The notes under the pieces are model-generated. The model did no database searches. It saw only the letters and a program-made list of their open reading frames with translations, and was not told where the DNA came from. From Prevotella sp. (lineage in GTDB: Bacteria > Bacteroidota > Bacteroidia > Bacteroidales > Bacteroidaceae), in the NCBI GenBank assembly GCA_017460515.1, contig JAFUAY010000034.1:1-37964 (forward strand): a stretch of DNA of 37,964 nt, read 5' to 3'. A program made the position numbers and the translations under genes. Below, piece after piece: positions 26,901 to 36,332 of the stretch. The stretch's first letter is position 1. Each line of letters opens with the position of its first letter.

Positions 26901-29900
26901 AGAGCAATCGCTTCTGATTGTTGCTCATATAGACATAGAGCAGAACGTTGTCAATATCAGTCGAGTCGAGGGTGTTCAGAGTTACTTCAAAGGTGAATTC
27001 TGCCTCATGGTAGAACATGTAGCTGTTAGGGGTACATGTGTTGTCACTTAGGTCAAAGACAACTACCTGTTGTGACTTAGTCCATTCATTGAAGTGGGAC
27101 ATGCGTACTTTGAGCGGACGAATGGCTTGGCGGTTGATTAAGACGATCTTCTCAGGCGTGTTCACTTTGTAGCCATCGTTGCCGGTATACTGTGCATAGA
27201 TAGAGTTCACTGCACCATTATAGGTGGTAACGAGTGGAACCCGTAGCTTCCATTCACCGTAGATGTTGCTGGTAGTAGTAGCAGTCTCCTGATTATTGAC
27301 AAAAATAGTGACGGGAGATGAGGCTGTAGCTGTACCGCTGACCACAACAATATCGCTAGCGCTCTCTTCAGTCACATTTATCTCAGCATCCTTCACAGTA
27401 AATGTTGCTGCCGGCAGTGGCTGCTCGCATTTCACGCCGTCGAGAAGGAAGGTGATTTTGGCGCTAAGACTCTGGTTGCCTGCCGTATGGGGCACCACAC
27501 AGAAACGCATGAGGCGATTCTCGAAGACAGGCACTGTGAGCTGTGAATTGTTGGCGGTATAGCTGGCCGTGGAATTGTCAATGATGACAGAGCCTTGTAC
27601 GAAGCTCAAAATGTTGTCAGCGGGAAGGTTAAACACCACCTGAAGGTTGCTGACGTGTCCCTTGTATTCCGGCAGGAAGGAAACCATTGTAGAAACGGTC
27701 TGGACGACACCAACAGTGAGTTGTGTACGTTTGGGCGTGATGCGGGTTGTGGCATCGTCAGTATACAGGTGGACATCATTGCCTAATGAAGGAACCTTGA
27801 CCAGATTGACCGATGAGGTCTGACCAGAAGTGACAGTTACTTCCTGTGACACATAGTCGGTGCCACGACGCAGGAACTTCTCTACATCGGTCATGGAGTT
27901 CATGGCGTTGGCCATGGTGCCGCCTTCCATCAAGACTACCGTGTATTGGCCATCTTTCAACGAGGTGAATGTCTTGTTGACAGAAACAGCATTACCGGCG
28001 TCGATGAGCTGTCCTTTACCATCGTAGATGCGCACTGACACACGGCTACACTCGGTAGCAGTGAAGCTGACGTTAAGCGTTCCGTAGTCGCGGGTGATGG
28101 CCTCATAGCTTAGGTTGCCATCAGCATCAGCTTTGGCGCGTAATACAGCCGGGGCATATTGCTTGCTGGCGATGTTGCCCAAGGTGAGTACCACCTCAGT
28201 GCCAGGTTCAAGCAGCTCTTTCAGACGTAGTTTGCCAGCAGGGGTAATGGTGAAGTCAATCAGGTCACGCCCATTGGTGACATCGTATAGGGTGATGGGG
28301 GCTTCGCCGGCACTCATTTCGGTATAGTTGGCTTCATTGGCGTCAACTCCTTCTGCCGCCACACCATAGTGTTTCCACTTGATACTCACGGAACTGCCGC
28401 GTGGCTCTATCATACTGAAGGTCAGTGTCTGATCACTGTGCAGTGACAGATGCTGTTTGGCATTGTTCAGGTTACTGCCGTCTACACTAACCGTGATGTC
28501 GTATTCGCCTTCGGGTAATGGCTCTTGTTCACCGCTGCTCAAGGCACCGTCGGGAGTGAGCTTGCCAAACGACAGTTGGCGCACCAGCTCACCGCTGCCG
28601 GTATGGTAGATATTGGAATGGGCTGTCTCATTGCTAAAGAAACTGCCATCGGCACGTTTTACAAGGGTGGTAAGCCGGAACGTGGGAATAGGCTTCAGCT
28701 GATAGTTTACTATAGAACCTGCATAATGGCCTGGCTGACTGATGAAGAGAGTGTCGCGCTGGCGGTAGACGGTTTTCAGTGAAGCATCGTTCAGTGTGAT
28801 GATGGCCTGCACGTTCTCGTCCTCCAGAATGCCGTCAATGCTGTTGTTGCGTGAAAGGATATTGCCATTGCCGTCGAACCACAGACAAAGATAGCGTTGT
28901 GCATCGACAGGAGCCGTTCCGTCGCTGACATTCAGCTGTAGTGAACAAGGACGGCGCAGGCCAGTGAGCGTAGCGTTAGCATCTTCAGTGCCAATGCGCA
29001 CGTTCTTGGCCTCGGCGACAACGGCACCCGTGCGGCTGAGCAGCCGGATGTCGTAGCTGGTCTGCTTGGGCAGTGTGTTGAAGGTGTAGTCCTGACGGTT
29101 TCCGATAAGCATGACACGTTTATAGAGGCTCTTCACATTGAGCAACTCCAGCGTCATGCCGTAGTAGGGCTTGATGTTACCATCAGGTGCCTGGATGCTG
29201 ACATTCAGGTTGGCAGCATCTTCAACAATGGGATATATATCTAAGTCTTTCCATCCTTCAGCAGCTTTGTAGAGCGGCAGTGACTCTTCAGGAACGTAGA
29301 TGACAACATTCTCGGGGAGCGAGTTTTGTTTCTTAATGTCGTTTCCTTGTTCATCTTTCGCCTGTTCAAAGGAAAGGGAAGGCGGGGTGGTGGCATAGAT
29401 GGTCAACTCTTCCAGGTTAGTGCCCTTAAAAGCTTCTTTGCTGAAGCCTCTTACTCCGTCAGGAAGGATCAGTTTCTGCCAAGGAAGATTCTGTAGGCCC
29501 CAGACATTGTCGTGGTAGTCGGTGCGACTGATGTCTACATGCCTCAGACTGGGGAATCTGCTAGCAGTCATCTCTCTTAAAATATCTTGCGACCAGTCAA
29601 GGGTTCCACAAACAATGATGGTGCTTACCAATTCTTTGTCTTCTTTAGTAGGAACAAGTGTGTTTGCCAATGTGTAGAAACTAGTGCCATTGACATAGTC
29701 AAGCACCAGTTTCCCCTCATCGGGATACCAGGCATTGGGCATGGGGTTATCGGGGGTGTCGGGGTCGTACTCCATGAAAGCAGTGACGGTGGCATCTTCA
29801 TTGGGCATGGTAATAAAACAACGATCATTATATTTCGAAGTAAATTCGCCATTTCCCTCTGTGAAGCGCCATTCCTTTATTTTCCATCCAGTAATAATTT

Positions 29901-30102
29901 GGGTGGTAAAGATTTCGACACGGTCGCCTGCAGGCAGTTGGTGTACGGAACCGTTTTTGATGCCATACGAACTGCGGGGAATGATATAGTAATTGACCAT
30001 GCCCTGGGGCGATGTCTTCAGGGTGAGCGTATGTAGCTGCTGTGCAAAGAGTGTTGTCTGTGTAAGCAGACACAGGAGAAGGGTGCTCAGTAGTCGTTTC
30101 AT
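23896..30102 (-). CDS. Giant secreted surface protein with a helical, Gly-rich and Cys-rich insert (2068 residues)
   Basis: It starts with a clear signal peptide (MKRLLSTLLLCLLTQTTLFAQ). By rough position: an LRR-like patch (165-238); many beta-rich modules (about 300-1000), including an Ig-like VVVSGTATASSPVTIFVNN (about 915); an alpha-helical region (about 1180-1600) with MQQQQIPFRSMGEELLDKLA near 1325; a Gly/Ala-rich hydrophobic run VATGAGTGGVGTVAGLAVSI (within 1510-1545); a Cys-rich link (CDDLPCKM, CGDSCQ, GGCPG; about 1570-1615); a DPSGYVYEAV module (about 1625-1720) with WDAAEFDQVNPML and WLPVPPPQLDVN; a chitobiase C-terminal-like module with VIYYTLDGSCPC (about 1955-2031); and a diverged tail YTIEGVRI...KKVVIR. 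It is probably extracellular; function is unknown. The hydrophobic insert is unusual for a pure adhesin. It follows the BspA-like gene by 42 bp. Confidence 0.85.
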   Translation of the reverse strand: MKRLLSTLLLCLLTQTTLFAQQLHTLTLKTSPQGMVNYYIIPRSSYGIKNGSVHQLPAGDRVEIFTTQIITGWKIKEWRFTEGNGEFTSKYNDRCFITMPNEDATVTAFMEYDPDTPDNPMPNAWYPDEGKLVLDYVNGTSFYTLANTLVPTKEDKELVSTIIVCGTLDWSQDILREMTASRFPSLRHVDISRTDYHDNVWGLQNLPWQKLILPDGVRGFSKEAFKGTNLEELTIYATTPPSLSFEQAKDEQGNDIKKQNSLPENVVIYVPEESLPLYKAAEGWKDLDIYPIVEDAANLNVSIQAPDGNIKPYYGMTLELLNVKSLYKRVMLIGNRQDYTFNTLPKQTSYDIRLLSRTGAVVAEAKNVRIGTEDANATLTGLRRPCSLQLNVSDGTAPVDAQRYLCLWFDGNGNILSRNNSIDGILEDENVQAIITLNDASLKTVYRQRDTLFISQPGHYAGSIVNYQLKPIPTFRLTTLVKRADGSFFSNETAHSNIYHTGSGELVRQLSFGKLTPDGALSSGEQEPLPEGEYDITVSVDGSNLNNAKQHLSLHSDQTLTFSMIEPRGSSVSIKWKHYGVAAEGVDANEANYTEMSAGEAPITLYDVTNGRDLIDFTITPAGKLRLKELLEPGTEVVLTLGNIASKQYAPAVLRAKADADGNLSYEAITRDYGTLNVSFTATECSRVSVRIYDGKGQLIDAGNAVSVNKTFTSLKDGQYTVVLMEGGTMANAMNSMTDVEKFLRRGTDYVSQEVTVTSGQTSSVNLVKVPSLGNDVHLYTDDATTRITPKRTQLTVGVVQTVSTMVSFLPEYKGHVSNLQVVFNLPADNILSFVQGSVIIDNSTASYTANNSQLTVPVFENRLMRFCVVPHTAGNQSLSAKITFLLDGVKCEQPLPAATFTVKDAEINVTEESASDIVVVSGTATASSPVTIFVNNQETATTTSNIYGEWKLRVPLVTTYNGAVNSIYAQYTGNDGYKVNTPEKIVLINRQAIRPLKVRMSHFNEWTKSQQVVVFDLSDNTCTPNSYMFYHEAEFTFEVTLNTLDSTDIDNVLLYVYMSNNQKRLLFPKYNPKNGKWIATDVFKADGLPSNVRVYVEDHASRVLSERLFSDRIHFLDSLYNEYVAEDTVMQRLTAIIENSTAGSEEHTEAIRQIMTLSGINPDEMISNAVTLPDTPEALSQWEADMDAAIAKIDAALAGYDQMKDDGYLDANNTPFNQLGTVMGGYTFSTIPANARAYYEARARGEHPALYRAASPNEYEYEMQLENGSFIYYRISDNGYTLTIPAEDLQVTLNYANMDTELLAAVRELNLNLARLSDMQQQQIPFRSMGEELLDKLASIMDKIGEAMSKVSTELSLLKDYMDRTRDGFQIMIDGHVDDLYKSTKEGWEQFWATNSKWVNNDKFKIMQAKGAVAAMKMRDLRKAQQYLQNAAKWLGNLGKVLNVVSLISDGNDLIDACSKLLELAYTIPDPCENDKEKADQIMFEFNTYGLARVAQKAYAFTNDALSVAAAIAGVATGAGTGGVGTVAGLAVSIGISLVNFVGNKLSDRYWSKWTQEWEKRIDELQCDDLPCKMKRLQFDNEKDLSDNGKCGDSCQKSRNAKKGDAPGGCPGPNAPIGGVSAILDPSGYVYEAVGSNRVADALASVYYKETYEDMYGDEHERTVLWDAAEFDQVNPMLTDKNGEYGWDVPAGMWQVRVVKGGFVDTYSEWLPVPPPQLDVNLAMTQPSAPVVERVVATEEGVELTFDKYMKLKHLTTDNIFLTKGGQKLDGTVLLQDAERTPDSLQTYARRVLFQPVQPLKLNEKVRLTVKAGVESYADVAMVQDFTQEFDIEQHVTQLITDSIIGILYNEQNTITVSAQPAAIAAGKKVIVSTLNPDIAAIDDKASEELELTFNQEGKTNITVYGKGFGTTALRFVLADDKDMEAYTIVGVRDNDNMMTQMPTASRISGTEVTYGSTVKLQCQTPGAVIYYTLDGSCPCDEANRIRYDGPISIINDVVLKAVAIAPGYAESDVATFVYKVWIDPECIYSITTDGQSGPVYTIEGVRIVNPTQKDIYINNGKKVVIR

Positions 30103-30144
30103 AGTCTATCGTTTTTAATTGGTTGAACTGATGAATGATGGGGC

Positions 30145-33100
30145 TTACTTGACGTATTTCCTATGGCCCTTGATATAGAATCCCTTGGCAGGTGTGTCAA
30201 TGCGACGGCCCTGCAGGTCGTAGAGACGGTCAGACTGTTGAGGAGACGCCTCAATACACGGGATGGCGTTTACACCGTCGCTGAGCTGGAGCACAAAGCG
30301 GCTGTTGAGCGTACAGGGTTCGCTCACGGTGAAGGTATAGCTGTCGGTGAGCAGGTCGGTCTGGGAACCTGTCTCGCTGTCGGTCAGCCAGAGGTGGCTT
30401 GGAATATCAGAGAGGCTTGCGCCACGTGTACGGACATTCATGCTAAGCGTGTAACTGCCTGCTTCTGCCAGATGGGTGCCAAGCTCGACAGTGGCAGTGG
30501 TTGGAGGTAGCTCGTTGAAGCTATATCGCAGACCTGCCGTGCGGCTGTAGAGGGCTGTTGCATTGTCGTCAAGGCTGATGAAGGGAGCATCCTGACCACG
30601 GTCGTACTGCTCGGTGGCACGAGGGGTCACTATGATACGGGTGCTGGCAAGTTGAACGTCAGCTTGTTGCTCAGTGTGACGCTGCAGCGCAACGTCATAC
30701 ACAATACGCTGAAGTCGAAGCTGTTGGCGGCGTAGGGCGCGGCTGTTGTTAGTAAAGCTGAAGTTGTCGTCTGATTGACGTCCTTCTGGGTGGAAAGTGA
30801 CGGAACTCTGTGTAACACCACGCTGAATGAGGAAGGCATTCAGGGGAGAGAGGATGAACTTGTCATCAATCGGACTGACGGCTTCAAAAGTTTTATATGG
30901 CGCAGACTTAGATATGAGGATGGGATTGTCGGTGTCGAGATGTTCTATGTCGAAATATACCATATAGGGGTTGGCAATGAAATTCCATCCGGCATTGTGT
31001 GGGGAACTCACTCTTGTAGTCAGTCAAGGGGATGGTGACTTCGCCAGTAGAGAACGCTTCAGTGGTGATGGGGATTGAAGGCTGCATGTTGAAACTCACT
31101 TCTTCATCATGAACTTTCCATGTGTTGTCGCCTGTCTGCTGTGAATATGCACCATACTGAAGAATATATCCTTTGCCAGCCTTTAGCGTACTGTTGACAT
31201 CGACTTTCGCCCATACAAGGTCGTGGTTGCCTGCGGCTCGTTGGGCTCCATCGAAGGTGCGTAGCGTATAGGGAGTGCGCGTGTTACTGCACAGCAGACT
31301 GCTTGCCTTCATGTCGAAAGCGGGTGTGAAAAACAGCCACTCATTAGGCTTGAAACTCAGGTTCGCCTCCATCGACTGTACTGACAGATTCCCTTCTTTG
31401 AAGAGGGTGGTAGCAAGATTACTCTCATTGCCTCTATAATCGTAGCACAGGTGGTTGACAGTCCAGTTGGTGCCTTTCCCTACATGCAGGTGCCCACTAT
31501 GGTAGCCATCATTATAATTCGGGTTATAAGTGATGGTGAGATCGGCATTCGGGATAGCAGGGAACCAAAGAGAGTCGGTACTGTAGGCATCAGTCACTAT
31601 GATATGGTTGTTGGTGTAGTCTGTAAGCGGTTTGATGCTGGTAAAACAGTTCGTGAAATTCTCGTTCTGCCGATAGGCATCGATAGTAGCTGCCGGTACA
31701 TAGAGCGTGCCTTCGAGCCAGTTACTGTAGAGCGCTCCGGTAGTGCGTGGTGGCAATGCTGCATGCAGGACGATGCTGTCGCATGCCGGTCCATTGCCTT
31801 GGAAAGCGTATTCGCCGAGTACCGAGACGGTACTGGGGAAATCGACATAACGAAGATTGTCGGAAGAAAATGCATAGGAACCGATATTCTCAACACCTTC
31901 GGGCACTACTACCCGCTTGTATAACCCCTCGGAAAATGCTTCACTGCCGATGTAACGTACTGAAGAGGGGATGTCGAATTCCGTGAGTGCGCTTCTTCTG
32001 AATGCGTTGTCACCAATGACCTGCAATCCTTGTGGAAAATCAACATGTGACAGCTGATAACAGAGTCTAAAAGCAGAGGAACCTATCTCAGTTACGCGCT
32101 TGTGCAGGGTGATGCTCTCAAGACTGTCACATCCCACACATATGGAATTTGGTACGACGTTGATGAGCGGTGGCTGCGTGTAGCTTCTCTTCTGCTTGTT
32201 GTTCCAGAATACACCTTCGCCCATGATGCGCAGTGAGGAGGGCAAGGCCACGTCTTCCAGGATGGGGCAATCTGCGAAAGCGTAATTTTTCAGATAGAGA
32301 AGTCCGTCTGAAAGGGTGACGCGGCTGAGGCTGTCACAGTTGGCAAAGGCATAATCGCCAATCTCAATGACGCCCTCGGGGATGTCAACGCTACGCAGGC
32401 TGCTATAGATGAAACATTCCTCGCCGATGTACTGCAACGACTTGGGCAGTGTGATGTGATGGATACCTGACTCATAGAAGACTTGTTTGCCAAGACGAGT
32501 CAACCCTTCCTGCAGGACGAGCGAAGACAAATGGGAACAACGTGTGAAGGCACCGTCGCCAATGCTCGTGATGCGATACGGAATGTTGATATCCTCCAGC
32601 AAGTCGCAGCCACGGAATGCGTAATTAGGGATGGAGGTGAGCTGACGGCTCAGGTGGACACGTTTCAGATAGTGGCAGCTTGCGAAAACTTCCTCTCCCA
32701 ACTCAGTCACGCCATCAGGCATGTCTATCTGCTCCAGACCGCTCTGAAAGAAAGCGGATGAACGGATAGAAACAAGGCCGGCAGGCAAAACAGCCTGTTT
32801 CAGAGACCGGCAATCAATGAAAGCCTGTGAGCCGACAGAGGTCACACTATCGGGAATCACGATACCCTCCAGACTGGTGCACTCAGCAAAGGTACGTTCG
32901 CCTATGGTTTTCAGTTGTTGGGGCAGTTCGATACTCTTCAGTTGAGTACACTCTTCGAAAGCCCTCGCACCAATCTTAGTGACCGTCGACGGCAGACTGA
33001 CCTCCTTGAGGGCTCTACAATAAATGAAGCAATTATCGTCAATGTTCATGGCACCCTCGGGAATCGTAATCTGCTCTAACGACGAACAGCTTTCGAATGC

Positions 33101-33748
33101 CCCTCTACCGATGCCCACGGAAGGTAGCTTAACGCTCTTCAATGCCGTACAATCATCGAAGCATCGTTCGGGGACTCCGTCAAGACTATCGGGCAGTTCC
33201 ATTTGTTCCAACGACGTGCAAGCACTGAACATACAATAGGCCAAGTGAAACACCTTGTCGGGCCATGTCACCTGCTTCAACTGCTTACAGCCAGCCATGC
33301 TATCCGAGAAACGTGTAGCGGCTTTGGGAAACAGAAAATGCTCAAGCGAGTCACATTCGGACCAATAGACAATTGAATAAAGACGGCGGGGACCTGGATA
33401 ATTGGCTTCAAAGTCGTAGTAGTTCTTCTTGTAATACTCGATGGACTCTTCGTCGTCCGTCACCTGCGACAGGTCAACGACCTTTGCTTTCTTCAACAGT
33501 GCCTGTAAGGCTTTCTTGCCATCGCTATCGCTGTCAAGACAGTAAAAGTCGGTGCCCGTAAAACGTACGTGGGTCAGTTCGTACTTCTCAGGCAACTCTT
33601 CATAGGTACAGCCAAAGCGGTCTTGTACCAGCAGGGGCATGTCGGCCACCTTGGCAGGCAGTTCGATGACTGTCCATTCCTGAGCGGATGCCGTTACTCC
33701 GAACAACATCAACAACAGGGCGCTCAATAGTCGTCTTGGTCTTTTCAT
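30145..33748 (-). pseudogene. BspA-like leucine-rich repeat surface protein, frameshifted near its 3' end
   Basis: The first frame (33748-30908) encodes a signal peptide (LLSALLLMLFGVTASAQ), then about 20 LRR_5/BspA repeats (about residues 131-690; for example LPSTVTKIGARAFEECTQLK), and then a beta-rich region. At TDYKSEF it leaves frame; the other frame continues PHNAGWNFIANPYMVYFDI through to a YDLQGRRIDTPAKGFY tail ending RKYVK. Removing one base from the G4 tract at 31001-31004 joins them as EFPHNAGW and gives a single 1200-residue protein. BspA proteins are Bacteroidetes adhesins for host matrix or other bacteria. As it stands, the tail that may be needed for sorting is lost. It could be a real mutation, a phase-variation state or a sequencing error. 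Confidence 0.82.
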
Positions 33749-33795
33749 ATAGGTTCGTGTTTTAAGTTGTAGCTATGATATGTCAGTTGAAAGTG

Positions 33796-33828
33796 CAAAT
33801 ATAAAGAAAAGAGAATATAAAACACAAA
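33796..33828 (-). promoter_or_regulatory. Promoter of the BspA-like / 2068-residue surface operon
   Basis: The minus strand carries TTTG (33828-33825), then 21 bp, then TATATTTG (33803-33796), matching the Bacteroidetes -33 and -7 consensus. The leader to the ATG at 33748 is about 40 nt. The -33 box lies inside the stem of the argC terminator. Confidence 0.65.
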
Positions 33829-33864
33829 AAAGGCACTAAAAAATGATGTTTTAGTACCTTTTTT
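33826..33864 (-). terminator. Intrinsic terminator after argC (near-symmetric)
   Basis: Arms at 33826-33841 and 33849-33864 pair over 16 positions with one C/A mismatch around a 7-nt loop. The stem is flanked by A and T runs on both sides, so it could work in either direction. It lies 50 bp after the argC stop and marks the end of the argR-argC transcript. Confidence 0.85.
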
Positions 33865-33913
33865 TGTGAATATGAATGATTTTAACCTATATTTTTGCAA
33901 ATATGAAATGTGG

Positions 33914-34879
33914 TTAGAATGCTGAGGCTTTTAGTTGGAGTCCTGCTTTCTCCTCAATTCCGAACATGATGTTCATGTTTTGTACAGCCTGACCAACGGC
34001 TCCCTTCAAGAGATTGTCGATGCAGGAGGTGATGAGCAGCTTGTTGCCGAACTTCTCGCAGTGTACCAGTGCCTTGTTGGTGTTCACCACCTGCTTCAGG
34101 TCGATGGCCTTGTCGCTATAGTGGGTGAAGGCGGCATCGGCGTAGAAATCTTTATAGGTCTCGACGATATCCTCGATGGGGGCGGGTGTCTTAACCACTG
34201 CGGTACAGAAGATACCACGGGCAAAGTTACCACGATAGGGAATGAAGTCAATATCGGCGTCCAGATAACCCTGCACTTGCTTCAGACTCTGGCGAATCTC
34301 AGCAATATGCTGATGCTGGAAGGGCTTATAGATGCTCAGGTTGTCTGTACGCCAAGAGAAATGTGTCGTGGCGCCAGGCTTCTGACCAGCACCAGTAGAT
34401 CCCGTGATGGCATTGACGCTGACATCCTCCTTCAACAGATTCAGATGGGCGGCAGGTAGCAATGCCAGCTGGATGGCTGTTGCGAAACAACCGGGGTTCG
34501 CTACGTGCTGAGCCATAATGATCTCGTCTTTGTTGATCTCAGGCAGACCATAAACATAATCATGATTGCCCTCGATGCGGAAGTCCTGTGCCAGGTCGAT
34601 AATCTTCACGTTCTCAGGGATGGTGTGCTCCTTGAGGAATGCCTCGCTCTTGCCGTGACCAAAGCAGAAGAATACAACGTCGACCTTGTCAAAAGGCATC
34701 TCGTCGGTAAACTTTAAGTCGGTTTCACCGATGAGACCCTCATGTACGTCGCTGACGGGATTGCCTGCATTACTCTCGCTATTTGCAAACACAATTTCTG
34801 CCTCCGGGTGGTTGAGCAGTACGCGGATGAGTTCGCCGCCAGTATATCCGGCAGCGCCAAGAATACCTACTTTTACCAT
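33914..34879 (-). CDS. argC: N-acyl-gamma-glutamyl-phosphate reductase
   Basis: This 321-residue enzyme reduces N-acylglutamyl phosphate to the semialdehyde with NADPH, the third step of arginine synthesis. It begins with the dinucleotide-binding MVKVGILGAAGYTGGELIRV, and the catalytic cysteine lies in HVANPGCFATAIQLA (Cys131). Later it has TGSTGAGQKPGATTHFSWR and the PYRGNFARGIFCTAVV segment. By pathway context the acyl group may be succinyl. Its ATG overlaps the 3' end of the PspC gene by 7 bp, implying translational coupling. It ends the first metabolic block; a terminator follows. Confidence 0.95.
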   Translation of the reverse strand: MVKVGILGAAGYTGGELIRVLLNHPEAEIVFANSESNAGNPVSDVHEGLIGETDLKFTDEMPFDKVDVVFFCFGHGKSEAFLKEHTIPENVKIIDLAQDFRIEGNHDYVYGLPEINKDEIIMAQHVANPGCFATAIQLALLPAAHLNLLKEDVSVNAITGSTGAGQKPGATTHFSWRTDNLSIYKPFQHQHIAEIRQSLKQVQGYLDADIDFIPYRGNFARGIFCTAVVKTPAPIEDIVETYKDFYADAAFTHYSDKAIDLKQVVNTNKALVHCEKFGNKLLITSCIDNLLKGAVGQAVQNMNIMFGIEEKAGLQLKASAF

Positions 34880-35070
34880 GCTGAGGGTCTTTTAGGAGCC
34901 AATATCCACAGGAGCAGGTAGAACAGCAGACCCGTGCCCATTCCGAAAAAGAGGAACAGGAATCCGATTCTGACTAGCAGGGGGTCGATGTTGAAATATT
35001 CAGCAATGCCTCCGCATACACCGCCAATCTTCTTGTCTTTGTCTGACAGATAGAACTTTCTTTCTTCCAT
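34873..35070 (-). CDS. Small PspC-domain membrane protein
   Basis: A 65-residue protein that is almost only a PspC domain: KKIGGVCGGIAEYFNIDPLLVRI followed by one transmembrane helix (FLFLFFGMGTGLLFYLLLW) and a short basic tail. PspC proteins act at the inner membrane in envelope-stress responses in proteobacteria; small stand-alone versions are common in Bacteroidetes and their role is unclear. Here it is embedded between argG (15 bp upstream) and argC (7-bp overlap), so it must share the arginine transcript. No functional link to arginine synthesis is obvious. Confidence 0.88.
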   Translation of the reverse strand: MEERKFYLSDKDKKIGGVCGGIAEYFNIDPLLVRIGFLFLFFGMGTGLLFYLLLWILAPKRPSAW

Positions 35071-35085
35071 AGTCTAAAAACTTTT

Positions 35086-36291
35086 TTATCTTTTCTCGTC
35101 CTTGTGAATGCCGTAGTAAACACGGAGTGGGGTAGAACTGACCTTGATGAATCCCTTTGCCTCGTCAGCTGTCCAGCCTGTCTGCGTCTCGCCATACTCG
35201 CCAAGCTTAGACTTGGTGAGGTCATTGGCAGAGTCAATGCCTACAGTCTCGAAGCCATAGGGACGGAGTTTCAGGATGGCAGTACCGGTCACGTTGCGCT
35301 GAGAAGAGGTGAGCATAGCCTCAATATCAGGCATCACGGGCTCCAGATACTGACTCTCATGGAGGAACATACCATACCAGTTGGCCACCTGGTCCTTCCA
35401 GTACTGCTGCCACTTGGAGAGAGTTGATTTCTCCAGCAGACGGTGTGCCTCGATAATCAGTTTGGGAGCTGCGGCCTCAAAGCCTACACGGCCCTTGATG
35501 CCGATGATGGTGTCGCCCACGTTGGCATCACGACCGATGGCATAGCTGGCGCCAATCTCCTCGATTTTCTGGATAGCATTGATTCTATCGTCAAACTTCT
35601 CACCGTTGACGGCAACAATCTCACCCTTTTCAAACTGAATCTTCAGCAGCGACTCCTTCTCAGGGTTAGTCACGTGCTTCAGATAAGCCTCTTCGGGCAG
35701 TCCCTGAGTGGGATCCAGAAGCTCGCCACCACAGATAGAGGTGCCCCAGATGCCTACGTTGTATGAGTATTTCAACTTGGTGAAATCGGCAAAGTATCCA
35801 TTAGCATTCAGATAGTCTACCTCTTCCTTGCGGGTCAGGTTGCGGTCGCGTGTCAAAGTGATAATCTCTACGCCAGGAGCCATCACGAGGAAGGTCATGT
35901 CCAAACGGATCTGGTCATTACCGGCTCCCGTGCTGCCGTGAGCAATTGCATCGGCGCCAATCTCCTTGGCATAGCGGGCGATGGCAATAGCCTGGAAGAT
36001 TCGTTCGCTCGACACTGAGATGGGGTAGCAGTTGTTGCGCAGTACGTTGCCAAAGATCATGTATTTCAGCGACTTAGCGTAATACTCCTGCGTCACATCG
36101 AGTGTCACATATTTGACTGCTCCCAGCTTGTAGGCGTTCTCTTCATTCCGCTTCAGTTGCTCTGCTGAGAATCCGCCTGTGTTAGCACAAGCAGCATACA
36201 CTTCGTAACCTAACTCTTTTGTCAGATACATCACATTGTATGACGTGTCTAGTCCGCCGCTGAAGGCGACCACTACTTTCTTTTTTGCCAT
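35086..36291 (-). CDS. argG: Argininosuccinate synthase
   Basis: This 401-residue enzyme condenses citrulline and aspartate with ATP to argininosuccinate. The ATP-pyrophosphatase P-loop is at the N-terminus (VVVAFSGGLDTSYNVMYL, residues 6-23). Other family segments are AIAHGSTGAGNDQIRLDMTF, GIWGTSICGGELLDP and IGIKGRVGFEAAAPKLI. The length is normal. Residue 9 onward and the start at ATG 36291 match the family. It follows the GNAT gene by 41 bp in the argR-led operon. In the acylated Bacteroidetes pathway it acts after deacylation of N-acylcitrulline. Confidence 0.96.
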   Translation of the reverse strand: MAKKKVVVAFSGGLDTSYNVMYLTKELGYEVYAACANTGGFSAEQLKRNEENAYKLGAVKYVTLDVTQEYYAKSLKYMIFGNVLRNNCYPISVSSERIFQAIAIARYAKEIGADAIAHGSTGAGNDQIRLDMTFLVMAPGVEIITLTRDRNLTRKEEVDYLNANGYFADFTKLKYSYNVGIWGTSICGGELLDPTQGLPEEAYLKHVTNPEKESLLKIQFEKGEIVAVNGEKFDDRINAIQKIEEIGASYAIGRDANVGDTIIGIKGRVGFEAAAPKLIIEAHRLLEKSTLSKWQQYWKDQVANWYGMFLHESQYLEPVMPDIEAMLTSSQRNVTGTAILKLRPYGFETVGIDSANDLTKSKLGEYGETQTGWTADEAKGFIKVSSTPLRVYYGIHKDEKR

Positions 36292-36332
36292 TTTCTGTTA
36301 TCGTTTGTTTGTCTTTAACTTGATTAATCTTT

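Noticed and set aside
30145-31011. Independent 288-residue gene starting at a GTG
   Set aside because: It has no signal peptide or promoter, and its first residues continue the upstream BspA-like protein once one base is removed, so it is the 3' part of a frameshifted gene.
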